A stretch of DNA of 64,000 nt from Bog-473 sp963800725 (lineage in GTDB: Bacteria > Actinomycetota > Acidimicrobiia > Acidimicrobiales > RAAP-2): contig CAWDCE010000019.1 in the NCBI GenBank assembly GCA_963800725.1, positions 62,001 through 126,000 on the forward strand, read 5' to 3'. The notes under the pieces are model-generated. The model saw only the letters and a list, made by a program, of their open reading frames with translations. It did not search any database and had not been told where the DNA came from. Numbering within the stretch: position 1 is the first letter of the stretch; each line of letters starts with the position of its first letter. Both the position numbers and the translations under genes were made by a program. Shown piece after piece: positions 18,284 to 27,208 of the stretch.

Positions 18284-19750
18284 TCATTCCCGACCCCGTG
18301 CGGGGGAACCAAGTCGGGGGGAATCGGCATCCGCCACGATGCCAGCGATGAGTCCGGGAAACACAAAGCGATGGAAGGGGGCCACGCCGAGCCAGTAGAT
18401 ACGCCCCAGCAGACCACGAGGTCGAAACTCGGCCGTCTGGGTGATGTGGGCCCCGCCGCCGTCGGTTGGCGAGATGTCCCAGGTCAGCCAGGCATCACCC
18501 GGGAGTCGCATCTCGGCGTGGAGTCGCAGCAGCCGCTCGGGTTCGATGGCCTCGACCCGCCAAAAGTCCACAGGGTCCCCGACCCCGAGTTCGGTCGGGT
18601 CACGCCGCCCACGCCGGAGTCCCGGTCCACCGGACAATTGGTCGAGAATGCCACGAATCTGCCAGAGCGGCTGGCTCGCATACCAGCCCTTCGCACCACC
18701 AATCGTCAAGAGCGTGGCGAACAACGTGGCCGGCCCGGCACGGCTGCGCGCCGTGCGGACGTCGGTGAGGACCGTGCCGCCGGACCACTCGGGGTCAGTG
18801 GCCACCGGTGCGAAGTATTGAAGGTCCGCATCGACGAACGAAGTCGGCACCTCCCCGCTTTGGGTCGCGACCAAGCTCCGCTCGATTGCATCGGCCAGTC
18901 CGATTGGCTCGACGGAAAAGACACCATCGGTGGAATGATCGGTGACGACGACCTCGTTGACCAGGCTCTCGACCAGCTCACGGGCCAAGGCGATCGGGAC
19001 AGGGGTTACCAGGCCCACCCAGCGCGACGAGAGCCCCGGCGTCAGCACCGGCACTTTGATGAGGTGTCGCCGCGAGAGCCCCGCGATCTGCGCGTACAGG
19101 GTCATCATTTCTGCGTAGGTGACGACGTCGGGACCACCGACTTCGTAGATCCCCGGCGCAATGGCGGGGTCGGTGATCGCTTGGACCAACAAGTCGAGTA
19201 CTTCGCTGACGGCAATGGGCTGACAGCGCGTGGTGACCCACTGGGGTGTCACCATGATGGGGAGCACGTCGACGAGATAGCGGAGCATTTCGAAGCTGGC
19301 CGATCCCGCCCCGATGACCACGCCAGCCCGCAATTCGACGACGTCAACTCCGCTGGACCCCAAGGCCCGACCGACTTCGTGGCGACTCTTTAGGTGCGTG
19401 CTCAATTCGTCGGCGTCGCTGCCCAAGCCCCCGAGATACACGATTCGGCGCACCCCGCCCAGTGCGGCGTAGTGGGCGAAGTTGGTGGCTTCTTGCGTTT
19501 CGGTGCGCGCCCAGTCGGGTCCTTGTCCGATCGAATGTACGAGGTACACGGCGACGTCGATGTCACGAAGTGCCTCACTCAAGTCGTCACCGACCGACCC
19601 CGCGACTACGTCGACCTTGGTGCGCCACGTCGCATCGTCGAGTTTGCCCGGAGTGCGTGCCAGACACCGAACGCTGCCCCCGACCTCCAAGAGGGCAGGA
19701 ACGAGTCGGCCCCCGACATAGCCAGATGCGCCCGTGACCAGGACCCGCAA
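18284..19750 (-). CDS. Atypical SDR NAD(P)-binding protein fused to DUF2867
   Basis: 488 residues. The N-terminus MRVLVTGASGYVGGRLVPALL is a Rossmann TGxxGxxG motif, continuing with AVYLVHSIG and VVELRAGVVIGAGS, as in the NmrA/complex-I-type atypical SDR proteins. From about residue 330 the DUF2867 domain follows: GGAKGWY, LWQIRGILDQLSGGPGLRRGRRDPTELGVGDPVDFWRVE and RLLRLHAEMRLPGDAWLTW. This two-domain layout is common in actinobacteria; the product is thought to be a cytosolic oxidoreductase-like protein without a defined reaction. No operon partner. Confidence 0.88.
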   Translation of the reverse strand: MRVLVTGASGYVGGRLVPALLEVGGSVRCLARTPGKLDDATWRTKVDVVAGSVGDDLSEALRDIDVAVYLVHSIGQGPDWARTETQEATNFAHYAALGGVRRIVYLGGLGSDADELSTHLKSRHEVGRALGSSGVDVVELRAGVVIGAGSASFEMLRYLVDVLPIMVTPQWVTTRCQPIAVSEVLDLLVQAITDPAIAPGIYEVGGPDVVTYAEMMTLYAQIAGLSRRHLIKVPVLTPGLSSRWVGLVTPVPIALARELVESLVNEVVVTDHSTDGVFSVEPIGLADAIERSLVATQSGEVPTSFVDADLQYFAPVATDPEWSGGTVLTDVRTARSRAGPATLFATLLTIGGAKGWYASQPLWQIRGILDQLSGGPGLRRGRRDPTELGVGDPVDFWRVEAIEPERLLRLHAEMRLPGDAWLTWDISPTDGGGAHITQTAEFRPRGLLGRIYWLGVAPFHRFVFPGLIAGIVADADSPRLGSPARGRE

Positions 19751-20116
19751 GCCAGTGTGGGGCGGCGAGTCCTGTGCGGCCGAATTTCGTCACCTTGGCA
19801 GCTTGCCATGGTCGGCCCTGCTTCTCGTCGGACCGTTCGAAAGAGACCTCGCACAGGTCGTCCGGGCAGTTCAGGGGTCTCGCGAGCCCCGGTTTCTTCG
19901 GGGACGGTCCCCCTTGCGGCAGAGAGCGGGAACCTGAACCACAGTGCGCGGACCTCACTCTCGCAGGATTGCCGGAGCGCTCGCCGGAGCCTGCTGAGCG
20001 CGAGAAGCTCGGTTGAACTCGCCGCGGCGGTGACCCCACCAGTACTTTCGGGCCGTGCAACAAGAGGAGCGGTTTGAGATGGCGGCACGGGCCACTTCGC
20101 CGCGGTTCGACTGAGG
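19751..20116. other. Divergent intergenic region without a supported gene
   Basis: 366 bp between the SDR-DUF2867 gene and the plus-strand hydrolase. Frames here are antisense shadows with unlikely composition. No clear palindrome or promoter was recognised. Confidence 0.5.
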
Positions 20117-21013
20117 ATGGTCGTGGAATCGTTTCCGTTCGATCACAATTTGACGCTTCCCGACGGGCGGAACCTCGGTTATGCCATCTACGGCGATCCG
20201 ACGGGGGCGCCGGTGGTGAACTGCCATGGGGGACTCGTCAGCGGACACGACGTCGGCCCAGCCGACGAAATCGCCCGGAGTCTCGGGCTGTGGGTCATCT
20301 CACCCGATCGGCCCGGAGTCAACCGGACCGATCGATTCCCTGACTACACCATGCAATCGTGGGTCACGAGTGACCTCGTGCCGCTGCTCGGCCACCTGCA
20401 CGTGGGTCGATTCGGGATCATGGGCTGGTCGGAGGGCGCTCAGTACGCCCTGTCGGCATCCTTCGAGCTCGGTGAGCGGGTCAGCGCGTGTGGCGTGATC
20501 GCCGGGTGCCCACCGCTCGATGACCCCGCCACCCTCAAGTCATCGAACCGAATTGATCACGCCATCGCCACTCTGGCTCGACGGGCGCCCTTCGCTGTCC
20601 GAGCCGCTTTCACCTGCACCCGTCTGCTCGCGCACCATGCCCCAAGAGTGCTGTTGAAGGCCGCGGTGCGGGACTTGAGCGCTGACGAGGCAGCGGCGGT
20701 GGTCGGGCGGGGAAACTGGTTTCCGACATTGTTGGGCGAAGGCGCGGCCGATCCTCGAGGGGTGGTCGACGAGTACTTGGCGGTGGTGAAGCCCTGGGGA
20801 TTCGCCCCCGAGGACGTGACCAGACCGGTCCGCATCTTTCAAGGAACCGCCGACATCTCCGTACCCGCCGATTGGGGCAAGACGCTGGCCGAGCGAATTC
20901 CCGGTGCGATCCTCACCCTGTACCCTGGCGAGGGGCACTTCATCTCGCTGACTCGACGGAGCGAAGTCCTCGAGTGGCTCAGCACTTTCTCGAACGACGC
21001 CGCTTCGCTCTAA
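20117..21013 (+). CDS. Alpha/beta hydrolase
   Basis: 298 residues beginning MVVESFPFDHNLTLPDGRNLGYAIYGD, the DGR-LGY entry typical of a hydrolase group widespread in actinobacteria. The oxyanion loop is NCHGGLVSG, the nucleophile elbow GWSEGAQYAL (Ser), the acid lies in FQGTADISVP and the catalytic His in GEGHFISL. The family mostly comprises uncharacterised esterases or lipases. It precedes a small conserved protein gene by 200 bp on the same strand. Confidence 0.87.
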   Translation: MVVESFPFDHNLTLPDGRNLGYAIYGDPTGAPVVNCHGGLVSGHDVGPADEIARSLGLWVISPDRPGVNRTDRFPDYTMQSWVTSDLVPLLGHLHVGRFGIMGWSEGAQYALSASFELGERVSACGVIAGCPPLDDPATLKSSNRIDHAIATLARRAPFAVRAAFTCTRLLAHHAPRVLLKAAVRDLSADEAAAVVGRGNWFPTLLGEGAADPRGVVDEYLAVVKPWGFAPEDVTRPVRIFQGTADISVPADWGKTLAERIPGAILTLYPGEGHFISLTRRSEVLEWLSTFSNDAASL

Positions 21014-21215
21014 TGATGGCGGCCGGGTAACCTCGTGCCCGAGAAAGCCTCCGGCGCCGCTGGCGTCAGCATTGCCCTCACGATCGTCGCACCGAGGGGA
21101 GTGTCCTTCGGCAGGACGAAATGCCGCTTCGACCAGGAGAGCGAATCTTCTTCGTCGAAGGTTCACCCACCACAATCTGCGTACTCGGTTTCCCGGGGCG
21201 CCACTGGAGAGCACC

Positions 21216-21485
21216 ATGGCAAATGAGATCAAGTTGAACGGGCATCATCGAGCGACGGTGGACAAGATCTTCGCGCACCCGGTGAGCCACAACATCCAGT
21301 GGCACGACGTGATATCGCTGCTTCAAAGCGTGGCCCAAGTGGACGAAGAACACGATGGCCGCTTCAAGGTGACGATCGGCGGCGAGACCGAGACGCTCGA
21401 TGCCCCGTCACACCACAACATCAATGAGCAGATGGTCGTCGACCTCCGCCGGATGCTCAAGGGCGCCGGAATTTCCCCCGCATAG
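21216..21485 (+). CDS. Conserved small protein with HicA-like fold
   Basis: 89 residues; the ATG at 21216 has GGAGAG upstream. It reads HHRATVDKIFAHPVSHNIQWHDVISLLQSVAQVDEEHDGRF, then GGETETLDAP and QMVVDLRRMLKGAGI. The spacing of helices and strands recalls the HicA double-stranded-RNA-binding-like fold, but the usual HicA G-S-H-H motif is not in place and no HicB partner is adjacent, so it should not be called a toxin. It belongs to an uncharacterised family of similar small actinobacterial proteins. Confidence 0.7.
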   Translation: MANEIKLNGHHRATVDKIFAHPVSHNIQWHDVISLLQSVAQVDEEHDGRFKVTIGGETETLDAPSHHNINEQMVVDLRRMLKGAGISPA

Positions 21486-21536
21486 TCGGGACACACCTTC
21501 GAAGCCGACCTCGGGCGCCCACCGTCGCTGTCGCGC

Positions 21537-21893
21537 TCACTTGGGTCGAAAACGGAGTGCGGACCAGACGTCATCGATTGCAATTTGGCGGACCGGACGA
21601 AGGTCGCTCTCGGTGAGAAGGGCGGCCAAGGCGTCGCGATTGAGGTCGGTGTCCAGCTGACCCGATTTTGGATACGCAACCCAGGTCAATCGGTCCTGGC
21701 CGCCAGAAGCGGCGATGCGCGATCGGTACTGTGCAAGTGCGGAGCGGTCCGCCACGAAGACAAGCAGGGCCCCCTCGCTCGTTGCGGCACCACCGGTCAT
21801 AAATTCGGCCACCTGGTGCGCCACCGATTCTGGGATCTCGACCGTTTCGAGAGACTGTCCAGCTTTGAGCTGAAGTTTGGCCGCGAGATCCAT
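21537..21893 (-). CDS. Conserved hypothetical protein, DUF3052-like
   Basis: 118 residues from the ATG at 21893; a TTG six codons upstream is a weaker option. It reads MDLAAKLQLKAGQSLETVEIPE, later ALLVFVADRSALAQY, LTWVAYPKSGQLDTDLNRDAL and a final DDVWSALRFRP. The WVAYPK-G and TDLNRD motifs identify a common small actinobacterial family of unknown function. A perfect 15-bp palindrome begins directly upstream of the start codon, so transcription may begin at or near the ATG. Confidence 0.75.
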   Translation of the reverse strand: MDLAAKLQLKAGQSLETVEIPESVAHQVAEFMTGGAATSEGALLVFVADRSALAQYRSRIAASGGQDRLTWVAYPKSGQLDTDLNRDALAALLTESDLRPVRQIAIDDVWSALRFRPK

Positions 21894-21894
21894 A

Positions 21895-21909
21895 GGGCAA
21901 TTATTGCCC
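21895..21909. promoter_or_regulatory. 15-bp perfect palindrome at the start codon
   Basis: GGGCAAT and ATTGCCC flank a single central base, one base upstream of the ATG at 21893. It could be an operator of the DUF3052-like gene, with a leaderless or very short leader mRNA. Function is inferred from symmetry and position only. Confidence 0.45.
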
Positions 21910-22180
21910 AACGACCCGATCCGATGCCCAAGTGGTCATATGGCCGACCCCGGTGGGCCCATCGCGTACTGTGCGGTCGCGATCGACGCGGCACAGACGG
22001 CAGCGTGGGCGGGTCGCCAATCTGGCCGTGGATGGCCATGCGCGCCACGAGGTTCTGAGCCGAGGCGCGACGGACTGCTCGAGCGAGTCCTGCCGCGTTC
22101 AGTCAAACGTTCGTTCATCGCGCCGAGTTCGGATCGCTGCAACATTTGCGCTCAGCTGGTGGGGGCGACGACGATGAATC

Positions 22181-23485
22181 ATGCCCGCCCAGAGGAACCA
22201 TTGGTTTCTCCAAGTCGCCTTCGCGATCACCTTGGTGGGAACAACGACGTTGGTCGCGTTCGCTCCCAACGCAGCGCCCGCCACGACGTCGAGCGTCAAG
22301 GTGTCGGCGGAGGTCGGGGCCACGCTCACACGGGTGGCGCCCGACCCGTGGAAGGATCCGACTGCGGTTGCTTCGGCCCGACGAGTGGCCTCGAAGTCGG
22401 TCCGTTTCTTGGCTCAACCGATCATGGGGTGGGGAGTCGGGAACCCCGAACCGCGACCGGGTCAATACAACTGGAGTGGACTTGACCGGCGCATCCACTT
22501 CATCGAGTCGACGGGAGCGACGCCGGTCATCACCTTGGCCGGTGCCCCCGACTGGATGAAGGGTGGCCAGGCGGGGCATACCAACTGGTCCCGTCTCAAC
22601 GATGCGCCACTCGCCACACACGACGAGGACTTTGCCCGGCTCGCCGCTGCCGTGGCTCGGCGCTATCCCCACGTGCGGTACTTCCAGGTGTGGAGCGAAC
22701 TGAAGGGGTACTGGAACCCGGCCATCAACAATTGGGATGTGGCCGGGTACACCGAGCTCTACAACGACGTCTACCGTGCGCTCAAGGCGGTCAATCGCGC
22801 CATCAAGGTCGGTGGTCCCTACGTGTCGATGGTCAACTGGGGTGCACCGAGTGCCGGCGGGTATCCCTCTTCATTGGTCGGGCCCTGGGGCACGATCGAC
22901 CAGCGCTCCCTCGACGTGGTCGACTACTGGCTCGCTCACGCCGTCGGTGCGGATTTCGTCGCCGTCGACGGCGGATTGGCGCCTCATGACAATCGTTACC
23001 CGACCCAACTCGGTGCAGCCACCGCCATGTTCGCAGCCATCGACACGTGGTTGCGAAGCCGGACGACCCTGCCTATCTGGTGGAGCGAATGGTATGTCGG
23101 CACACCCACAGTGCGGTCCCATCCGCGGGTCTGGACGGCATTGGCCACCGCCGCCCTCATCGAGATGACCACGTCAGACGCCCGGGTGGCCATGATCTGG
23201 GACCCCGAACGCTACGTCGGCAGCCACAGTCCGGGACTGTGGACCTCGACCGGCCAGGACAGCGGCGGCAAACCCACCGATTTGGCCAATGTCTTCGCGT
23301 TACTCACCGCGTGGTTCGCACCCGGGCGCAGGGCCAGCGTGACTGGCACGGCTGGCTCTGAAGTGCTGCGGTCCGGCCGTGCCCTCTTGGCCGTCAACGC
23401 GACCGGCGCCGCGGTGACGCTCGGGAGTGGCGCGACATCGGTACGGCTCAGGCCGTGGCAGGTCTTGATGAACCCAGCTCCCTAA
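22181..23485 (+). CDS. Secreted GH39-like glycosidase
   Basis: 434 residues with a signal peptide (residues 1-35). The TIM-barrel is visible as SVRFLAQPIMGWGVG, PGQYNWSGLDRRIHFIESTGATPVITLAGAPDWM, then YFQVWSELKG, where the Glu occupies the acid/base position (usually N-E, here S-E), and LPIWWSEWYVGTP, where the second Glu would be the nucleophile. A short beta domain closes the protein. The family includes xylosidases and PslG, an extracellular or periplasmic hydrolase that belongs to an exopolysaccharide system. Here it faces the end of the exopolysaccharide operon, so a polymer-trimming role is a good inference. The S-E in place of N-E is unusual. Confidence 0.78.
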   Translation: MPAQRNHWFLQVAFAITLVGTTTLVAFAPNAAPATTSSVKVSAEVGATLTRVAPDPWKDPTAVASARRVASKSVRFLAQPIMGWGVGNPEPRPGQYNWSGLDRRIHFIESTGATPVITLAGAPDWMKGGQAGHTNWSRLNDAPLATHDEDFARLAAAVARRYPHVRYFQVWSELKGYWNPAINNWDVAGYTELYNDVYRALKAVNRAIKVGGPYVSMVNWGAPSAGGYPSSLVGPWGTIDQRSLDVVDYWLAHAVGADFVAVDGGLAPHDNRYPTQLGAATAMFAAIDTWLRSRTTLPIWWSEWYVGTPTVRSHPRVWTALATAALIEMTTSDARVAMIWDPERYVGSHSPGLWTSTGQDSGGKPTDLANVFALLTAWFAPGRRASVTGTAGSEVLRSGRALLAVNATGAAVTLGSGATSVRLRPWQVLMNPAP

Positions 23486-23506
23486 TGCGCCGCACCCGTA
23501 CCCCGC

Positions 23507-25337
23507 TCAGGCGGCATTGCTGGCTTTGGGGTGAGGGGTGCCGACAGTGTGGGTGTGCTCGAGGATCGTGGCCGTCGGCCACTGGCGGTACACGGTGTAG
23601 CCCTTGGCGGCCAGGTCGCGCTGCACCTTCGATTGCCATCCAACGCGGAGCCCGGCGACCAACTCACCCCAGCGCTCCTCGTTTTGGGTCAGGATCACCC
23701 AGTTGACCCGCTGGCGGATCAACGAGTTGGCGACATCGGTGGCGTTGTTGGCGGCGACGGGGTCGACGAAGATCAAACGACCGACGTTCTGGTCGCGCCA
23801 GGGCAGTTGGTCGGTTGAGGTGGTGGTGGCACCGAGGCGCTGACCCGGCGTGGCCACGCGGTACACGGTGGTGACCGCGGCCCGCTCGTCATGGGTGAAT
23901 GACTCGAAGGCGTCGTTGCCGCCGCGCACCACGGTGAGCAAGGTCGCAATCATCGCGATGATGGCGACCAGACACAGTGCCTTGCCCGTGTGAACACGCG
24001 TGGTGTGACGGGGTGAGTGGAGCAAGTTCACCAAGGCGATACCGGCCAGGAGGCTGGTGAAAGGGAGGGAGAACAAGAAGCAACGCAGGAGGGCCTCGCC
24101 GCCGTAGCTGCCGCCGGCGAGTAACAAGAATGGGGTGGCGGCGAGTACCTCGAGGGTGCGGCTCTTGCCCCGACGCCGAACTGCGGCAACGGCAGCTCAG
24201 CGCGATGAGGGCCACACCGAGGAAGAGGCGCAAGTCGATGATGAGTCGGTGATCGATGTCGCCGGTGAGACGTTGGCTGACGTTTTGACCGAGCACCGAG
24301 CCGAGGGACCCCACGCCCTTGAACACCAGCGAGAGATGCCCGCTCCAGAACGCCTCGGTGGCGAAACTGAGCCAGGCCACGGCCATGAGTCCGAGGATCA
24401 GCGGGAGCTCGGGTCCAGGCAACCGCCGGGTGCCCACCAGTGCGAATAGGGCAACGACGAGGGCGTATGGGGTGAACTGGTGACTGGCCACACAGGCACC
24501 GAACAAGACCAGCATCACGATTTCGAGGCCAATCTGTCGGCGCGCACCGAGCGTGGCGTCAACTTGTCCGAGGCCCCGCCACCAACGTCGGGCCAGACCG
24601 CCGGTGCCCGTCACGACATGCGCCCTCGGTTGCCAGAAGGCGAGCACCGCGGCGACGACGACCAAGAAGAACAACATGTTGAGCGCCTGGGGTGAGAAGT
24701 AGTCCTGATCGATCCAGTTGGCCGCGTAGAACAAGGCGGTCCCGATCCATCCGGCGCGAGCATTCGGCACCGTGGCCTTGGCGATGACCCGCAGTGGGGC
24801 CAGATAGGCCAGCTCGAAAGCGAGCGGGGCCCAACGCAAGAAGACGGTGGGATCGTGCTGGCCGGTGATGGTGTCGAGCACCGCACCGAGCGAGAAGAAC
24901 CCGGGCCAGCTGAATCGCGCGTCGTAGCCGCTCAGCACACTGCCGTGGAGCGCGATGTAGTTGATGAATCCCGCGTGGACCCAGCCGGTCGGCAATCTTG
25001 CGATCCCCTCGATGGCCGGAGCGGTGGCGAAAAGGACGACGATCAGACCGATCACCGGGAGGATCGGGCGCGAGAACGGACGCGACAGCTCCCAAACCAA
25101 AGCACCCACCACCGCCACCAGGGCGACGAAGTACTGCCAGCCGAGGACCGTGGACAGTCCGAGCCCTCCCATGGCGCTCGGGTTGGCCACGCGCACGGCC
25201 CACACCCAGATCAAGAGCCCAGCGACGAGCAGCACCGTCGGCCCGGGCGCGTGGACCGAGTGACGCCGCCGTGACCTCGTGGTCGAACGCGGAACCGGCA
25301 CCCGGGTGACCCCGGGCATGGGAGCGAGTTGTGTCAT
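23507..25337 (-). CDS. Polytopic membrane protein, polymerase-like, with one frame break
   Basis: Last gene of the exopolysaccharide operon. ATG 25337 overlaps the pyruvyl transferase stop (ATGA). About ten hydrophobic segments are followed by a soluble C-terminal part of about 180 residues. It is a paralogue of the gene at 27205-29167: both have the block NW-[IV]-[DE]-QDY-[FL]-SPQA and the later GGSYGGE or QSYGGE motif. The reading frame breaks near 24197: one extra T on the plus strand turns IALAAVAAVRRRGKS into a different frame. Removing it gives a continuous 609-residue protein. Glycan polymerase (Wzy-like) or glycosyltransferase activity is inferred from topology and context, not from a known domain. 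Confidence 0.7.
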
Positions 25338-26446
25338 GCCCCGACGGCTGACCGCAGCGGCTCGCACAGCACCGACGCCATGCGGACCACTTGCGCGTCG
25401 AGTCGGTTGCGGTAGTCCTGCACCTGGGCCACCAGTTCTTGGGCGACACGCTCGCGATGCGACGCCAGGAACCACAGCGCCTCGTAGAGCTGCCCGGCGC
25501 GCACCTTGTCGGTCCGGATGCTGTGATCCGCTGCGCCGAGCGAATCCATGAAGTCCCGGCATTTTGGCTGATACTCGAGCATGACCGAGGGAACTCCGGC
25601 GGCGGCCGCCAAGACCACGGCGTGGAGACGTTGGCCGAGGACCATCTCGCAGGTCGCCACCTGGGCGAGGAACACCTCGGGTCGCACCGCGGTGACCACC
25701 TCGTAGCTCTCAGGCGGCAGCTGGGCCAGCGCGATGGCAAAGCGGGTCCACTGCGCATCCTCGAGGTTTGCCACCAAAAAGCGCATCCGCCAGCCTTCGG
25801 CGTGCATTCGTCGCAGGGCGGGAGCCACCTCTTTGAGCACGGTGATCTGGCTGTTCGACCACAGGTCGCTGCCGTAACCGAGGTTGACCCCGAGCAGGCC
25901 CGGTTCGAACGGCACCGCCGGTGTTGAGAGCAAGAGCGCGGGGTCCCCGACGACGGTGGCCTCGACGCCGACATCGGCGAGCAGTCGGGCGGACCGAGGG
26001 CCCCGGACCGTGACCCGGTCGAATTCACGGAGCAACGGCACCCATCGACCGAGCTCACTACCCGAGGAGAAGGAATGCCGTCCCTGGAAGACCGGGTCCT
26101 CGACACCGGCGCCGATCATCAGCAGCGGTCGCCTCGAGGTGAGCGACAAGTTGGCCATCATGGGCAGTCGCCAGTTGCGCCGCCCGATCACGGTGCCACC
26201 ACCGAGCAAGAGGTGGGCGTGGCGCAAGCGTCGGCGCGTCTGGCGAGACGCCATCCGCCCAAACTCCTTCATGGTGAGGGGAAGCGGGACCAGATCCATC
26301 TCGGGCAGTGCGCACTCGATGGCGTCGAGGATGGCATCGTCGCCCAAGTTGCCCCGATGGGACCAACCGAGATAGCCGACGCTGACCCGATTGTCATTCA
26401 GGTCACAGGTGCAAGTGATGCAGTGATGGTGATCAACCAAGGACAT
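25334..26446 (-). CDS. Polysaccharide pyruvyl transferase family protein
   Basis: 370 residues from the ATG at 26446 with GGAGAG upstream. The N-terminal GYLGWSHRGNLGDDAILDAI is the G-N-x-GDxA motif of the WcaK/CsaB family, followed by HLLLGGGTVIG and, in the second Rossmann lobe, GVNLGYG, MRFLVANLEDA and the conserved GQRLHAVVLAAAAGVPSVMLEYQPK. These enzymes transfer pyruvate from phosphoenolpyruvate to a sugar, giving a ketal that makes the polymer acidic. It overlaps its neighbours on both sides (14 bp and 4 bp) in the operon. Confidence 0.9.
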   Translation of the reverse strand: MSLVDHHHCITCTCDLNDNRVSVGYLGWSHRGNLGDDAILDAIECALPEMDLVPLPLTMKEFGRMASRQTRRRLRHAHLLLGGGTVIGRRNWRLPMMANLSLTSRRPLLMIGAGVEDPVFQGRHSFSSGSELGRWVPLLREFDRVTVRGPRSARLLADVGVEATVVGDPALLLSTPAVPFEPGLLGVNLGYGSDLWSNSQITVLKEVAPALRRMHAEGWRMRFLVANLEDAQWTRFAIALAQLPPESYEVVTAVRPEVFLAQVATCEMVLGQRLHAVVLAAAAGVPSVMLEYQPKCRDFMDSLGAADHSIRTDKVRAGQLYEALWFLASHRERVAQELVAQVQDYRNRLDAQVVRMASVLCEPLRSAVGA

Positions 26447-26663
26447 GGAATCTCTCCGCAACGATTGAGGCGAATAGGACAAAGAGGACGACAATGCTCC
26501 AGTCGAGTGAGCGCGACAGTGATCGCGGCAACGGCGATGCCAGCTCGTGGGCGAAGAGTCGCCCCACCAATAAGAGCCCGAGGACCAGGGACAGGGCGAT
26601 CCCGACCGGACCCGAGTCGGACCGGATGAAGGAATCGATCGACAAGACGAGTTCAGGTCTCAT
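26433..26663 (-). CDS. Small two-helix membrane protein of the exopolysaccharide operon
   Basis: 76 residues. Start ATG at 26663 overlaps the stop of the upstream gene (ATGA), and its end overlaps the start of the pyruvyl transferase by 14 bp. Two hydrophobic segments (GPVGIALSLVLGLLLVGRLF and WSIVVLFVLFASIVAERF) are separated by a short loop with Arg. No family recognised. The tight overlap on both sides suggests a subunit of a membrane complex with the larger proteins. Confidence 0.7.
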   Translation of the reverse strand: MRPELVLSIDSFIRSDSGPVGIALSLVLGLLLVGRLFAHELASPLPRSLSRSLDWSIVVLFVLFASIVAERFHVLG

Positions 26664-27208
26664 CGCCCCACCCCCCGTGCCGGGCGCGGCCGGAGCAATT
26701 GCCCGACCAAAAGAAGCGCCGAAACTCCGCCGATGATCAATTGCAAGGTGGTCGGGTGCCACGCATGCGCCCACAGCATGATTTCCGATCCAAGCAACGT
26801 CAGCGCCAAACTGAGGGCGACGGTCAAGGACAGCTCGGCCGCCGGCCAGCGCAGGCGCAGGTAGCCGACGATCGCCCAGCCGGGCACGGCCAACACGAAG
26901 GCGAGGCCGATCCACATCCGGACGGCACCGTGCACACCGAAGTGAGTGCAACAGAGTGCAATCAGGTCAATGGCCAGGATCAACGTAGTGGCGAGGACGC
27001 GCCCACCGTGTCCCGGGGGGGCCTGGTGACGCCCGCGGCGCGGACCAAAGGGCGCCATGGCGGTGCCGTCCTCCTCGTCGAACCCCAACTCGGCGTCATC
27101 GAGATGCTCGAGTGACTCGAGTAAATCAAAGTCGGTGAGTTCGTCGTCGATGTCGGGCCAGGTGTCTTCGACGAGTTGGGCAATCTGCAATTCGTCTTCG
27201 GGGATCAT
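26660..27208 (-). CDS. Membrane protein with acidic N-terminal tail, exopolysaccharide operon
   Basis: 182 residues. The first 50 residues are strongly acidic (EDTWPDIDDELTDFDLLESLEHLDDAELGFDEED), probably an unstructured cytosolic tail that could bind partners or cations. Four hydrophobic helices follow (ATTLILAIDLIALCC, MWIGLAFVLAVPGWAIVGYL, ELSLTVALSLALTLLG, LQLIIGGVSALLLVGQLL). Start and stop each overlap the adjacent genes by 4 bp. No known domain; the acidic tail resembles regulatory tails of chain-length or secretion factors, but that is speculation. Confidence 0.75.
   Translation of the reverse strand: MIPEDELQIAQLVEDTWPDIDDELTDFDLLESLEHLDDAELGFDEEDGTAMAPFGPRRGRHQAPPGHGGRVLATTLILAIDLIALCCTHFGVHGAVRMWIGLAFVLAVPGWAIVGYLRLRWPAAELSLTVALSLALTLLGSEIMLWAHAWHPTTLQLIIGGVSALLLVGQLLRPRPARGVGR

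Noticed and set aside
21216..21485. HicA toxin
   Set aside because: The fold may be related but the HicA signature His and a HicB partner are absent.
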